A stretch of DNA of 64,000 nucleotides, taken from an endosymbiont 'TC1' of Trimyema compressum (GTDB lineage Bacteria > Bacillota > TC1). This document shows positions 37,054 to 45,007 of the stretch, piece by piece (positions within the stretch are counted from its first letter, which is position 1; each line of letters starts with the position of its first letter). The notes beneath the pieces are model-generated. The model did not search any database. It was not told the origin of the DNA and saw only the letters and a list, made by a program, of their open reading frames with translations. Location of the stretch: assembly GCF_001584725.1 (NCBI RefSeq), contig NZ_CP014606.1:1207501-1271500 (forward strand), written 5' to 3'. The translations under genes and the position numbers were made by a program.

Positions 37054-38886
37054 TTACTTTTCTCTTACAAAAAAAACATCATACCAAACTAAGAAAATAT
37101 ATATTGTCCAAATTTTTCTGCTGTAATCTTCTTTGCCATTATAGTGATCATCTAAAAGCTGGCTAAGTTTTTCTTCCTTAAATAAAGTTTTTGCAATAGG
37201 GCTATTAAATGCTTCCTTTACTTTATTATAGTAAGTATCCTGAGTTAACCAAACTCGAGTCGGAACGGGAAAGCCAAGTTTTTTTTTATCAGCAACTACT
37301 TTAGGCAGAGAACGTCTCGCCGCCAAACGTAAAGCATATTTGGTATTTTTAGAATTAACTTTATATTGTAATGGCAAAGTTCTAGCAACTTTATAAATCT
37401 CTTTATCGAGAAAAGGTACTCTAACCTCTAGAGAATGAGCCATGCTCATCTTATCCGCTTTTAAAAGAATATCTCCAATTAACCAGGTATTAATATCAAC
37501 AAATTGCATTTTAGTTGTATAATTATAGTTTTTGGCAAAATCATAAAAAGGCTTGGTTACTTCTTTTGTCGATGGTGCATTGGTTTTAACTTTTAAAATA
37601 TTTTTTCGATCTTCATTTGAGAAAATATTAGCATTTCCAATAAAACGATCTTCAACTTCCATACTCCCTCTAATTAAAAATGAACGGCCTTTCATTTTAG
37701 GCAATCTCCGAGCAAGCTTGCCAAATCCAGATCTCAAGCTTTTAGGAAGCTTTTGGTAGGCACTTAAACTAATAGGCTCCTTATAAATTGTGTAACCGCC
37801 AAAAAGTTCATCAGCTCCTTCTCCAGAAAGAGCAACTTTAACATCTTCACTAGCAATTTGACTCACAAAATAGAGCGCAATTGCTGAAGGGTCTGCCAAA
37901 GGTTCATCCATATGATACTGAACTTTAGGCAATACATTCCAGTATTCTTCATCAGAAATCAACTTATTCTTATTCCGAATACCCACTTGCGCTGATAATT
38001 CCTTTGCATATTCAATTTCGCTATAGTTATCATAGTTAAAACCAACTGTAAATGTTTTGTCCCCTTTAAAAGTAGCTGCAATATAACTTGAATCTATACC
38101 ACTAGATAAAAATGAACCTACTTCTACATCACTTACTTTATGGGCTTCAACTGAACCTTTAAAAGTCTCTTCAATTGTATCTACAAAAGACCCTAATGAC
38201 TCCCCTAGATTTTCGTCAAAGGAAGGTTGAAAATAACGCTTTACCTCAAGATTTCCATTTTCATAATAACCATAATGACCTGGCGTTAATTTATAAATAC
38301 CCTTAAAAAAAGTTTCAGGTAAACTTGAGTATTGAAAACTCAAATAACTCTCAAGAGCATCTAGATTAAGCTCTTTTTCAAAATCAGGATGATCTAGGAA
38401 ACTCTTAATTTCTGAGCCAAAAAAGAATGTATCTTTAATTTTTCCATAGTATAATGGTTTAATACCAAAATAATCCCTAACCATAAACAAAGTCTTTTTT
38501 TCTGTATCCCAAATTGAAAAAGAAAACATGCCCCTTAATTGACTAATCATTTCTTTTCCATATTCTTCATACATATGTACTACAACTTCAGAATCAGCGT
38601 GGGTGTAAAAAACATGTCCCTTTTTAAGCAATTCTTCTTTTAGCACTTGATAATTGTATATTTCGCCATTAAAAACAAGTATTAATTTTTTATCCTCATT
38701 ATAAATAGGTTGCATCCCATCTTCTAAGCCAATAATACTTAAACGACGAAAGCCCATAGCAATTGAGCTATCTGCATAAGCACCTTTACTGTCAGGTCCT
38801 CTATGTATAATTCTATCCATCATTTTTTTTATAATGGGTTCTTTATGTTCAATTGTATCATTAATAAATCCAACGTAACCGCACAA
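37054..38886 (-). CDS. asnB: Asparagine synthase (glutamine-hydrolysing)
   Basis: AsnB makes asparagine from aspartate, glutamine and ATP. The N-terminal class II glutaminase needs Cys at position 2. The TTG at 38886 followed directly by TGC gives MCGYVGFIND and lies 9 bases after GGAGG, so it is the start rather than the longer open frame. RGPDSKG and FNGEIYNY are glutaminase motifs. SGIDSSY (PP-loop) and GEGADELFGGY belong to the synthetase domain. At about 610 aa it is full length and intact. It is transcribed divergently from the SCIFF gene. Confidence 0.95.
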   Translation of the reverse strand: MCGYVGFINDTIEHKEPIIKKMMDRIIHRGPDSKGAYADSSIAMGFRRLSIIGLEDGMQPIYNEDKKLILVFNGEIYNYQVLKEELLKKGHVFYTHADSEVVVHMYEEYGKEMISQLRGMFSFSIWDTEKKTLFMVRDYFGIKPLYYGKIKDTFFFGSEIKSFLDHPDFEKELNLDALESYLSFQYSSLPETFFKGIYKLTPGHYGYYENGNLEVKRYFQPSFDENLGESLGSFVDTIEETFKGSVEAHKVSDVEVGSFLSSGIDSSYIAATFKGDKTFTVGFNYDNYSEIEYAKELSAQVGIRNKNKLISDEEYWNVLPKVQYHMDEPLADPSAIALYFVSQIASEDVKVALSGEGADELFGGYTIYKEPISLSAYQKLPKSLRSGFGKLARRLPKMKGRSFLIRGSMEVEDRFIGNANIFSNEDRKNILKVKTNAPSTKEVTKPFYDFAKNYNYTTKMQFVDINTWLIGDILLKADKMSMAHSLEVRVPFLDKEIYKVARTLPLQYKVNSKNTKYALRLAARRSLPKVVADKKKLGFPVPTRVWLTQDTYYNKVKEAFNSPIAKTLFKEEKLSQLLDDHYNGKEDYSRKIWTIYIFLVWYDVFFVREK

Positions 38887-38967
38887 AATGCATTTCCTCC
38901 TTTTTTCAACCAATTTTATTATATCAAAACAACAGAGTAAATACACATAAAATCACTATAAATATGG

Positions 38968-38994
38968 TTTTTCTTTCAACTTTTATGCTATAAT
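38968..38994 (+). promoter_or_regulatory. Predicted extended -10 promoter of the SCIFF operon
   Basis: TGCTATAAT (TATAAT at 38989-38994) with a weak -35 region near 38968, 36 bases before the SCIFF start. Confidence 0.6.
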
Positions 38995-39030
38995 TTAATA
39001 TATGAAAAAAAGTTACTGGAGGGACTAAAA

Positions 39031-39177
39031 GTGAGAAAAAAACACATTATCGCCTTAGCAACACCTGGCTTACAGGAAACAAAAGAAACTGGTGGTTGTG
39101 GCAACTGTCAATCAGCATGCCAATCTGCTTGTAAAACTTCTTGTACTGTTGCAAACCAACTATGTATTCATGAATAA
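39031..39177 (+). CDS. scfA: SCIFF ranthipeptide precursor (six cysteines in forty-five)
   Basis: A 48-aa peptide starting at GTG after GGAGGG. The leader MRKKHIIALATPGLQETKET precedes the core GGCGNCQSACQSACKTSC, followed by TVANQLCIHE. The six Cys at positions 23, 26, 30, 34, 38 and 45 have the spacing of the SCIFF family, found almost only in Clostridia. Its partner maturase (39228) forms thioether links from Cys to acceptor residues. The mature product's function is unresolved; quorum or redox roles have been proposed for the family. Expressed from its own promoter, with a terminator just after it, so precursor should exceed maturase. Confidence 0.95.
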   Translation: MRKKHIIALATPGLQETKETGGCGNCQSACQSACKTSCTVANQLCIHE

Positions 39178-39185
39178 GAATAACC

Positions 39186-39213
39186 AAAAAGGTCCTTATT
39201 AAAGGACCTTTTT
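39186..39213 (+). terminator. Terminator/attenuator between SCIFF precursor and maturase
   Basis: AAAAAGGTCC (39186-39195) and GGACCTTTTT (39204-39213) form a 10-bp stem with an 8-base loop ending in a T-run. Read-through would be needed to express the maturase, trxB and htrA. Confidence 0.88.
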
Positions 39214-39227
39214 CCATGGAGGCACTC

Positions 39228-40637
39228 GTGATTAATAAAGATATAAAAATAATTGAATTTGAAAAAAATAAACAATACATTATACTCGACGTAAACAGTG
39301 GTAGCATTCACTTATTTGATGCTGTTGCTAAAAATGCTCTAGAAAAATATATTGGGGGCAAAGCCTCTTCTATTATAGAAGATGATGAAAAAGAAGCCCT
39401 TTCAACCATTTTAGAATTGGAGAAAAAAGGGCTTCTTTTTACTACAGACACTAAAAAACTACCAAAAAAAGTTAATCAAAGCTTAAAATCTATTTGTCTA
39501 AATGTTGCTCATACTTGCAATCTAGCCTGTCCTTACTGTTTTGCAGCTGGTGGTAATTATAAAGGAAATGAAGGTCTCATGTCTGCTGACATTGGCAAAA
39601 AAGCTATTGACTACCTATTAGAAAACAGTTCAAATAGACCAATTGTGGAAGTTGATTTTTTTGGCGGAGAACCCTTACTCAACTTTTCCTTAATTAAATA
39701 CCTTATGCCCTATGGCAATAAAAAAGCAAAAGAATTAGGTAAAACTATTAAATGGTCTATGACAACTAATGGTGTTCTCTTAAATAATCAAATTCAAGAT
39801 TTCCTAATTGAAAATAATGTGGGTACTGTTTTAAGTATTGATGGTCGTAAAGAAGTTCATAATAGACATCGCTATTTTAAAAATAAAAAGGGCAGTTATG
39901 ATATTGTGCTTAAAAACTATCTTTCTTTTAAGAATAAAACAGAAGACTATGTTGTTAGAGGAACTTATACAGGCTATAATAAGGATTTTTACAATGATGT
40001 TAAAACCCTTAAAGAATTAGGCTTCAAACATATTTCAATGGAACCTGTTATTACTGATGGTGAAACACCATGGGATTTAAAAGAAAGTGACTTGTCCCTT
40101 TTAGAAGATAGTTATGAAAGACTTAAAACACTATTCCTAGAATGGTATAATAAAGAAAACCCAGTTGATTTCTTCCATTTTAACATTGACTTAAAGGGAG
40201 GCCCTTGCCTCTACAAAAGAATAACAGCTTGCGGTGCTGGCTTTGAATATATTGCTATTACACCAGAAGGTGATATTTTTCCTTGTCATCAACTCATAAA
40301 AGATAACAAATATAAAATGGGAAGTCTTGTAGATAATACCTTTAATCAAAACATTAAAGATACTTTTCAAAAAAGTACTATTTATAGTAAAGAATCCTGC
40401 TCCTCATGTTGGGCTAGATTCTACTGTAGTGGTGGTTGCCATGCTAATAACTTCCACTTTTCAAATAATCTTCAAATACCCTACCAATTAGGATGTGATT
40501 TAGAAAAAATTCGTTTGGAAAAAGCCTTATGGGCTCAAGTTTATATGCTACTTAATCCAAAGGAGAAAATAAAAGGTAATGACAAAATTACCCAAGAAAA
40601 AATAAAAGAATATGTAAAGGAGCAAACACATGCGTGA
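39228..40637 (+). CDS. scfB: SCIFF radical SAM maturase
   Basis: This SPASM-domain radical SAM enzyme installs thioether bridges in the SCIFF peptide. An N-terminal peptide-recognition (RRE/PqqD-like) region comes first (IILDVNSGSIHLFDAVA, about residues 18-34). The radical SAM cluster CNLACPYCFAAGG (about residues 98-110) and DFFGGEPLLN follow. The C-terminal SPASM cysteines are CGAGFEYIAITPEGDIFPC and CSSCWARFYCSGGCHANN. The ATG at 39216 contains the GGAGG ribosome site, so the GTG at 39228 is taken as the start (about 469 aa). It lies behind a terminator hairpin and overlaps trxB by 8 bases. Confidence 0.95.
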   Translation: MINKDIKIIEFEKNKQYIILDVNSGSIHLFDAVAKNALEKYIGGKASSIIEDDEKEALSTILELEKKGLLFTTDTKKLPKKVNQSLKSICLNVAHTCNLACPYCFAAGGNYKGNEGLMSADIGKKAIDYLLENSSNRPIVEVDFFGGEPLLNFSLIKYLMPYGNKKAKELGKTIKWSMTTNGVLLNNQIQDFLIENNVGTVLSIDGRKEVHNRHRYFKNKKGSYDIVLKNYLSFKNKTEDYVVRGTYTGYNKDFYNDVKTLKELGFKHISMEPVITDGETPWDLKESDLSLLEDSYERLKTLFLEWYNKENPVDFFHFNIDLKGGPCLYKRITACGAGFEYIAITPEGDIFPCHQLIKDNKYKMGSLVDNTFNQNIKDTFQKSTIYSKESCSSCWARFYCSGGCHANNFHFSNNLQIPYQLGCDLEKIRLEKALWAQVYMLLNPKEKIKGNDKITQEKIKEYVKEQTHA

Positions 40638-41547
40638 TTTAATTATTGTTGGTGCTGGGCCATCAGGTTTAACAGCAGCCCTCTATGCCCTTAGAAGTGG
40701 AAATAAAGTTACACTAATAGAACAAGGCGCTCCAGGTGGACAACTGTTAAAAACTGAAAAAATTGACAACTACCCTGGTTTCGCAAATGGCATATTGGGT
40801 ATGGAATTGGCTACCAATATGTTTCAACAAATCAGTAGCTATAGCAACTTAGAACTAGAAACACAAACCGTTATTTCCATAAAAAAAGAAACTGATAAAG
40901 TGGTAGTTGCAACAGGCAATGGCAACGCTATTGAAGGCCACTCCTTAGTATTAGCCATGGGCGGGAATCCTAGACTTCTCGATATTCCAGGAGAAGTAGA
41001 ATATACAGGAAAAGGCGTTTCATATTGCGCAATTTGCGATGGTTTCTTTTTTAAAGATAAAATAACAACAGTAATTGGTGGTGGTGATACTGCTTTTGAA
41101 GATGCCCTCTATCTGGCTAAAATTTCAAAAGAAGTTCACTTAATTCACAGACGAGATACATTTAGAGCTTCTAAAATATTAACTGAACAACTTAAAAATC
41201 ATAACAATATTCAACTTCATTTAAACTATACGCCAAAAGCAATACTAGGTGATACAAAAGTAGAAAAAATTGAAATTGAAAGCACATCCGGAGAAAGTAA
41301 CAAAACAATAGAAACCAACGGTGTTTTTGTCGCAATTGGTCAAAAAATGAATACTGATTTTTTAAATAATCAAATTCCTTTAAATAAAGATGGCAGAATA
41401 ATTGTTAATCACAAGATGGCTACAGAAATCCAAGGCATATTCGCTTGTGGTGATATTATTGCAAAGTCTCTATATCAAGTATCAACAGCTGTAGGAGATG
41501 GCGCTGTCGCAGGACAAGAAGCCGTCTATTATATAGAAAACAAATAA
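40630..41547 (+). CDS. trxB: Thioredoxin reductase (NADPH or NADH dependent)
   Basis: This FAD-containing pyridine nucleotide-disulfide oxidoreductase is 305 aa long. The FAD motif GAGPSGLTAALYALRSG is at the N-terminus. The redox-active CAIC lies in SYCAICDGFFF (about residues 135-145). The NAD(P)H motif GGGDTAFEDALYLAK follows, with GIFACGDI at the end of the FAD domain. It overlaps the SCIFF maturase by 8 bases, so translation is coupled. A ferredoxin-dependent relative cannot be excluded. Coupling suggests a role in keeping the Cys-rich peptide, or the maturase, reduced (inference). Confidence 0.94.
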   Translation: MRDLIIVGAGPSGLTAALYALRSGNKVTLIEQGAPGGQLLKTEKIDNYPGFANGILGMELATNMFQQISSYSNLELETQTVISIKKETDKVVVATGNGNAIEGHSLVLAMGGNPRLLDIPGEVEYTGKGVSYCAICDGFFFKDKITTVIGGGDTAFEDALYLAKISKEVHLIHRRDTFRASKILTEQLKNHNNIQLHLNYTPKAILGDTKVEKIEIESTSGESNKTIETNGVFVAIGQKMNTDFLNNQIPLNKDGRIIVNHKMATEIQGIFACGDIIAKSLYQVSTAVGDGAVAGQEAVYYIENK

Positions 41548-41566
41548 AATACAAGGAAGTTTTTAA

Positions 41567-42634
41567 ATGAAAAATGCACTAAAGTTGCTTTTAGCAGGTA
41601 TTATTGGTGGTTTGATTTCATTGCTTGCCTACCAAGGTATCTTAACAATAATGAATCAAGAAACATCTACACAAAACAAAAATACAGAAACAGTTCATGA
41701 GGTAAAAGTAGGAGAGAATGTTTCTATTCCAGATGTAGTTGCAAACACATCCTCTACTGTTGTACAAATTGTTAATACCAGTCAATCAGGTGGCAATTTA
41801 AGTTCAGCTTCAATTGGTTCCGGCGTTATTATCGACAACACAAATGGTTATGTAGTTACAAACTATCATGTTATTGAAGGCAATGGGGATTTAGTCGTCA
41901 ATTTATCTGATGGTAGAACCACAAAGGCAACAAGGTTAGGTGGCGACCCTGACTCAGATATTGCCGTTATTCAACTAGAAGACAAAAGCAATTTGAAAGC
42001 AATAAAACTTGGAGATTCCCCGAAACTTAAAGTTGGACAAACTGCCATTGCAATTGGTTCTCCGTTAGGCATAGAGCTCGCCAATACCGTTACAGTTGGT
42101 GTTGTTAGTGCTTTAGATAGAGAAATCTCTGTTGATACAAGTAATGGAAAAACTATTTTAACTGTATTACAAACTGATGCAGCTATTAATCCAGGTAATA
42201 GTGGTGGTGCCCTTATAAATTCCTCTGGTGAATTAATTGCCATCAACAGCGTTAAAATTGCTGCCTCTGGCGTTGAAGGCATAGGCTTCGCAATTCCTGT
42301 CAATACTGTAAAAGTTATTGCTGACGAAATCATTAAAACAGGCAATGTTTCTCGTCCTCAACTAGGCATTGCGCAAATGGTGGAAATCGGCGACGCAATG
42401 GCAAAATACTATAATACTTCAAAAGGTATCCTTGTTGGAGAAGTACTAAATAATTCAGCAGCTGCTAAAGCTGGTATTCAAAAAGGAGATATTATTACTA
42501 AAATAGGTGATAAAGAAATTACTACTTTTGAGCAGCTAAAACAAGCAATTTATTCTCATAAAAGTGGCGATAAAGTTAAAATTACACTCTATAGAAATGG
42601 TCAAACTACTGAAGTAGAAGTAACACTTAGTTAA
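41567..42634 (+). CDS. htrA: HtrA/DegP-like membrane-anchored serine protease
   Basis: This quality-control protease acts at the outer face of the membrane. An N-terminal anchor (residues 5-25) precedes a trypsin-like domain with the triad His in VVTNYHVIEGNG, Asp in DPDSDIAVIQL and Ser in NPGNSGGALIN. One C-terminal PDZ domain (GILVGEVLNNSAAAKAGIQKGD, split across two strands) recognises unfolded C-termini. At 355 aa the length is normal for Firmicute HtrA. It is 19 bases after trxB and thus the last gene of the SCIFF operon. Processing or secretion of the mature peptide is a possible role, but not shown. Confidence 0.93.
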   Translation: MKNALKLLLAGIIGGLISLLAYQGILTIMNQETSTQNKNTETVHEVKVGENVSIPDVVANTSSTVVQIVNTSQSGGNLSSASIGSGVIIDNTNGYVVTNYHVIEGNGDLVVNLSDGRTTKATRLGGDPDSDIAVIQLEDKSNLKAIKLGDSPKLKVGQTAIAIGSPLGIELANTVTVGVVSALDREISVDTSNGKTILTVLQTDAAINPGNSGGALINSSGELIAINSVKIAASGVEGIGFAIPVNTVKVIADEIIKTGNVSRPQLGIAQMVEIGDAMAKYYNTSKGILVGEVLNNSAAAKAGIQKGDIITKIGDKEITTFEQLKQAIYSHKSGDKVKITLYRNGQTTEVEVTLS

Positions 42635-42668
42635 TAATTAAAAAGGTATCGCATTATCAAATTGAAGT
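42631..42668. terminator. First arm of a terminator split by IS copy 2
   Basis: A 38-base arm beginning at the htrA stop (TTAATAATTAAAAAGGTAT, then GCATT and AATTGAAGT) that matches the complement of 43221-43258 except at about five positions. Rejoined, it forms a long stem with a T-run on each strand between two convergent genes. Confidence 0.8.
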
Positions 42669-42699
42669 AGTTAATAGTTAGTAAACACAAAAAGTCAAA

Positions 42700-43140
42700 T
42701 TAAACCACCTGTTCAATTCTAAATTGAACAGGTGGTTTTCCATTTAGTTTTCGAATAGGTCGTAAGTAATTAAAATAGTTAATGACGTCAGCAACTGTTT
42801 CCTCTAGCTTATCTTTCTCCCACTATCTAAATTGAAATCTAAGCACATCTTTAAAGCGTCCAAAAAACTTTCAATAAGAGCATTATCTCTAGGTGTTCCA
42901 GCTCTTGACATACTTTGAATGACATTGTATTCTCTAAGTAAAGCACAATAGCCTAATGAAGTGTACTGAATTCCTTAATCGCTATGGAAAAGAATGGGAT
43001 TTTTAGTACGCTTCTTTGTTTTTTCTAAAAGCCTTTTGGCGATTTCTTCCGAAATCTTTTTTACTGACTCTCCTGATAAGTACCGTTTAACTAACAACAG
43101 TTTTTCTTCTTTACTATGAAATGTATAAGCTTTTCTCGCA
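42700..43140 (-). pseudogene. IS3-family transposase remnant, copy 2
   Basis: Reads ARKAYTFHSKEEKLLLVKRY, then SGESVKKISEE fused to IAKRLLEKTKKRTKNPILFH. After a stop come GIQYTSLGYCALLREYNVIQ, GTPRDNALIESF and the end KPPVQFRIEQVV at 42700. The first catalytic Asp region is deleted. The coding end itself forms a perfect 14-bp palindrome (42705-42735). Confidence 0.8.
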
Positions 43141-43176
43141 CTTTCTCACTCCTTTTTCTAGTATACATTAAAAGTA

Positions 43177-43215
43177 AAAGCTGGTAGACACAATCTTTTT
43201 GTGTCTACCAGCTTT
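43177..43215 (-). other. Hairpin upstream of the IS transposase (copy 2)
   Basis: AAAGCTGGTAGACACAA (43177-43193) and TTGTGTCTACCAGCTTT (43199-43215), a perfect 17-bp stem with a 5-base loop. On the minus strand it is followed by a T-rich stretch. Compared with copy 1, three stem positions differ and each has the matching change in the other arm. Confidence 0.75.
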
Positions 43216-43220
43216 ATATA

Positions 43221-43258
43221 ACTTCAATTATCAAATGCTATACCTTTTTAATTATTAA
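43221..43258. terminator. Second arm of the terminator split by IS copy 2
   Basis: Complement of 42631-42668 (ACTTCAATT, AATGC, TACCTTTTTAATTATTAA). It lies 18 bases beyond the stop of the minus-strand gene at 43277. Confidence 0.8.
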
Positions 43259-43276
43259 TATATTTACTTATATTAA

Positions 43277-43990
43277 TTACAAATCTGTTTTCTCTAAAAT
43301 ATGAATAATCTTCTCGTCTTGAAGCAATAGTTTTTTAGAAACTTCAAGAAATTCATTTATTGCTCTTACTTGTTTATTTTGAATAATCATTTTTTCCTTA
43401 AGGGCTTTAATATAGGCAGGCATATTAATACCTTCAGCATCTTCTAACATAGACATTTCTTTAGCAACATCTACTTCCGGAACCCCTTCTTCAACAATAG
43501 CCTCAATTGGTGATAAAGGGGCATCTTCATCAACAGTCTCACCGAAGAAATCTTCTTCTCTATCTAAAGAAGTGTGAGTAAAAAACTCTTCTTCTAGGGA
43601 AACTGCTGGTACTTCCTTAACATCTTCTTCTTTCTTAGCTTCCACAACTGGTTCTGCCTCTACCACTGCCTCTGGAATAGTACTTTCTTCTTTTTCAGAT
43701 GCTACAACTTTTTCTAAAAGATTTTCTCTCTTCTTATCCATTGCAGCAAATGGCTCTTCAGTAACAATATTTTTATTAGCTACAACCTCTTTATTATCAA
43801 TAGGTTTATTATTATTTTCATCTTTTTCAACATGTTTTAATAATAATTCAATACCTTCATCATTAATTTGTAAAACTCCTTCTAAAGCTTTAATATATTG
43901 TCTTAATTCAGGTTCTTGTGTAATCAAAGCGTAAATAGAAAACTTGGATATATTATATTTATCTTCTATATCTTCTATTTTATACCACAT
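43277..43990 (-). CDS. Acidic protein with N-terminal winged-HTH-like segment
   Basis: A 237-aa soluble protein that I do not recognise. The first ~55 residues (MWYKIEDIEDKYNISKFSIY, ALITQEPELRQYIKALEGVL) resemble a MerR- or phage-regulator-like helix-turn-helix. A long acidic, low-complexity linker rich in Glu, Val and Pro follows (about residues 60-180). The last ~50 residues (EMSMLEDAEGINMPAYIKAL, then KQVRAINEFLEVSKKLLLQDE) are likely helical and coiled-coil. This domain plan suggests a DNA-binding or scaffold protein. It has a good GGAGG site and an uninterrupted frame. An IS relic lies just downstream in its former terminator. Confidence 0.7.
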   Translation of the reverse strand: MWYKIEDIEDKYNISKFSIYALITQEPELRQYIKALEGVLQINDEGIELLLKHVEKDENNNKPIDNKEVVANKNIVTEEPFAAMDKKRENLLEKVVASEKEESTIPEAVVEAEPVVEAKKEEDVKEVPAVSLEEEFFTHTSLDREEDFFGETVDEDAPLSPIEAIVEEGVPEVDVAKEMSMLEDAEGINMPAYIKALKEKMIIQNKQVRAINEFLEVSKKLLLQDEKIIHILEKTDL

Positions 43991-44137
43991 ATTATTTCCT
44001 CCTTAAATGATTAATCCTCTTTACATTATATAACATCATCTGTACAATTAAAAGGTTTTTTCTATTTTATTGAGATGTGTTTTCAGTTGTGTTAAAGTAT
44101 TACATAAGAGAAAATAAGGCAATTTGAAAGGGACAAT

Positions 44138-44725
44138 ATGAAACAAAAGAAGAAAATAATAACCGCCTTAATTACAGTAATCCTAATAAGCGTTATTTTT
44201 ATAGCTGAACAACCGAGCTTTTCAATAAATCAACTATGGCCAAATGGAAAAGAAATTGTAACATTGATTCGACCAGTTGATAGTGATACTGCCAACTTTA
44301 ATGCTGCTATCTATGGCAATATTAAAGTTCGTTTTTCAGGTATTGACACACCAGAGACAAAACACCCTACAAAAGGTATTGAGCCCTATGGTAAAGAAGC
44401 TAGCGATTTTACACAATCCAAATTAGAAATTGCTCAGGTAATTGAAATAGAATGGGATAAAACCCAAGGTACAACCCATAATAGACCTGTTGGTGTTATT
44501 TTTGTTGACGGTATTAATCTAAATCTATTATTAGTTGAGGAAGGTTACGCTAATCTAAAATATTTAAAAGATACTATGCCTTATGCCAAAGAATACAGAC
44601 TAGCCGAGAAAAAAGCCAAAGAAAAAAATAGGTATTTGGCAATAAAAAAGGCACTTGAAAAACTGAATAAAATTGATTTCAGTTACACACTGGTGAAAAT
44701 TGGTTTAATAATCTCCTTTATGTAA
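44138..44725 (+). CDS. Secreted thermonuclease (SNase family) with frameshifted end
   Basis: Staphylococcal-nuclease-like calcium-dependent nuclease, exported by the N-terminal hydrophobic segment (residues 6-24). The conserved active-site residues are present: Asp in RPVDSDTA, Arg in VRFSGIDTPE, Glu in TPETKHP and the later Arg in NRPVGVIFVDG, followed by EEGYANLKYL. Family members normally end shortly after GIW. Here the run of seven A at 44622-44628 puts the GGT ATT TGG CAA TAA ending out of frame. Translation instead runs on for about 26 codons to 44725, adding a basic and hydrophobic tail. The nuclease core should still fold. Confidence 0.85.
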   Translation: MKQKKKIITALITVILISVIFIAEQPSFSINQLWPNGKEIVTLIRPVDSDTANFNAAIYGNIKVRFSGIDTPETKHPTKGIEPYGKEASDFTQSKLEIAQVIEIEWDKTQGTTHNRPVGVIFVDGINLNLLLVEEGYANLKYLKDTMPYAKEYRLAEKKAKEKNRYLAIKKALEKLNKIDFSYTLVKIGLIISFM

Positions 44726-44748
44726 CAAAGCAAGTTGTTACATAAAGG
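44715..44748. repeat. Perfect 14-bp inverted repeat after the nuclease gene
   Basis: CCTTTATGTAACAA (44715-44728) and TTGTTACATAAAGG (44735-44748) around AGCAAG. No T-run follows on either strand, so it is not a normal terminator. It separates the nuclease gene from a hydrolase remnant and may be an element end or a binding site. Confidence 0.75.
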
Positions 44749-44772
44749 TTCCTCTAAATTACGTCCTTTCAG

Positions 44773-44914
44773 ATGCCTCTTATTTTTATTAAAGGACTTT
44801 ATGATTATCACGCCTCATCTCGATTGGTTTACGATTACTATAAAACCATAAAAACTGAAAATTTTTTGCTGGTTTGAAAAAGCTGCTCACTTTCCTCAAT
44901 GGTGTGTTCCTTAA
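44773..44914 (+). pseudogene. 3' remnant of an alpha/beta hydrolase gene
   Basis: The frame from 44773 reads MPLIFIKGLYDYHASSRLVY and DYYKTIKTENF. After a one-base shift at the run of six T (44862-44867) it gives WFEKAAHFPQWCVP and a stop at 44912. The GxYDYHxSS...WFEKSAHFPQW pattern is the end of proline-iminopeptidase-like alpha/beta hydrolases, carrying the last acid (Asp) and the catalytic His. The 5' two thirds are absent. The surrounding 44749-45000 holds nothing else. Confidence 0.72.
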
Positions 44915-44947
44915 AAGCTTTTATCTGTACTAAAAAACCTACTGTAA

Positions 44948-44988
44948 AATAAATAACCAAGTACATATAAAGCACTTGGTTATTTATT
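44948..44988 (-). terminator. Intrinsic terminator of the small membrane protein gene
   Basis: AATAAATAACCAAGT (44948-44962) pairs with ACTTGGTTATTTATT (44974-44988). A T-rich run follows on the minus strand. Confidence 0.75.
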
Positions 44989-45007
44989 CCACCGGAAAAT
45001 CCAATAA

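Larger units (their letters stand above)
42669..43220 (-). mobile_element. Degenerate IS3-family element, copy 2 (internally deleted)
   Basis: About 550 bases between the two arms of a split terminator. It is homologous to 8696-9672: the same transposase C-terminus with its CCACCTGTTCAATT palindrome, the same HTH start and the same upstream hairpin. A large internal deletion joins orfA directly to the middle of orfB, giving a MITE-like remnant. Confidence 0.78.

Noticed and set aside
43177-43215. Hairpin as an IRR-IRL circle junction of tandem IS copies
   Set aside because: Attractive because IS3 elements make such junctions, but no second element adjoins it and the same hairpin with compensatory changes occurs in copy 1.
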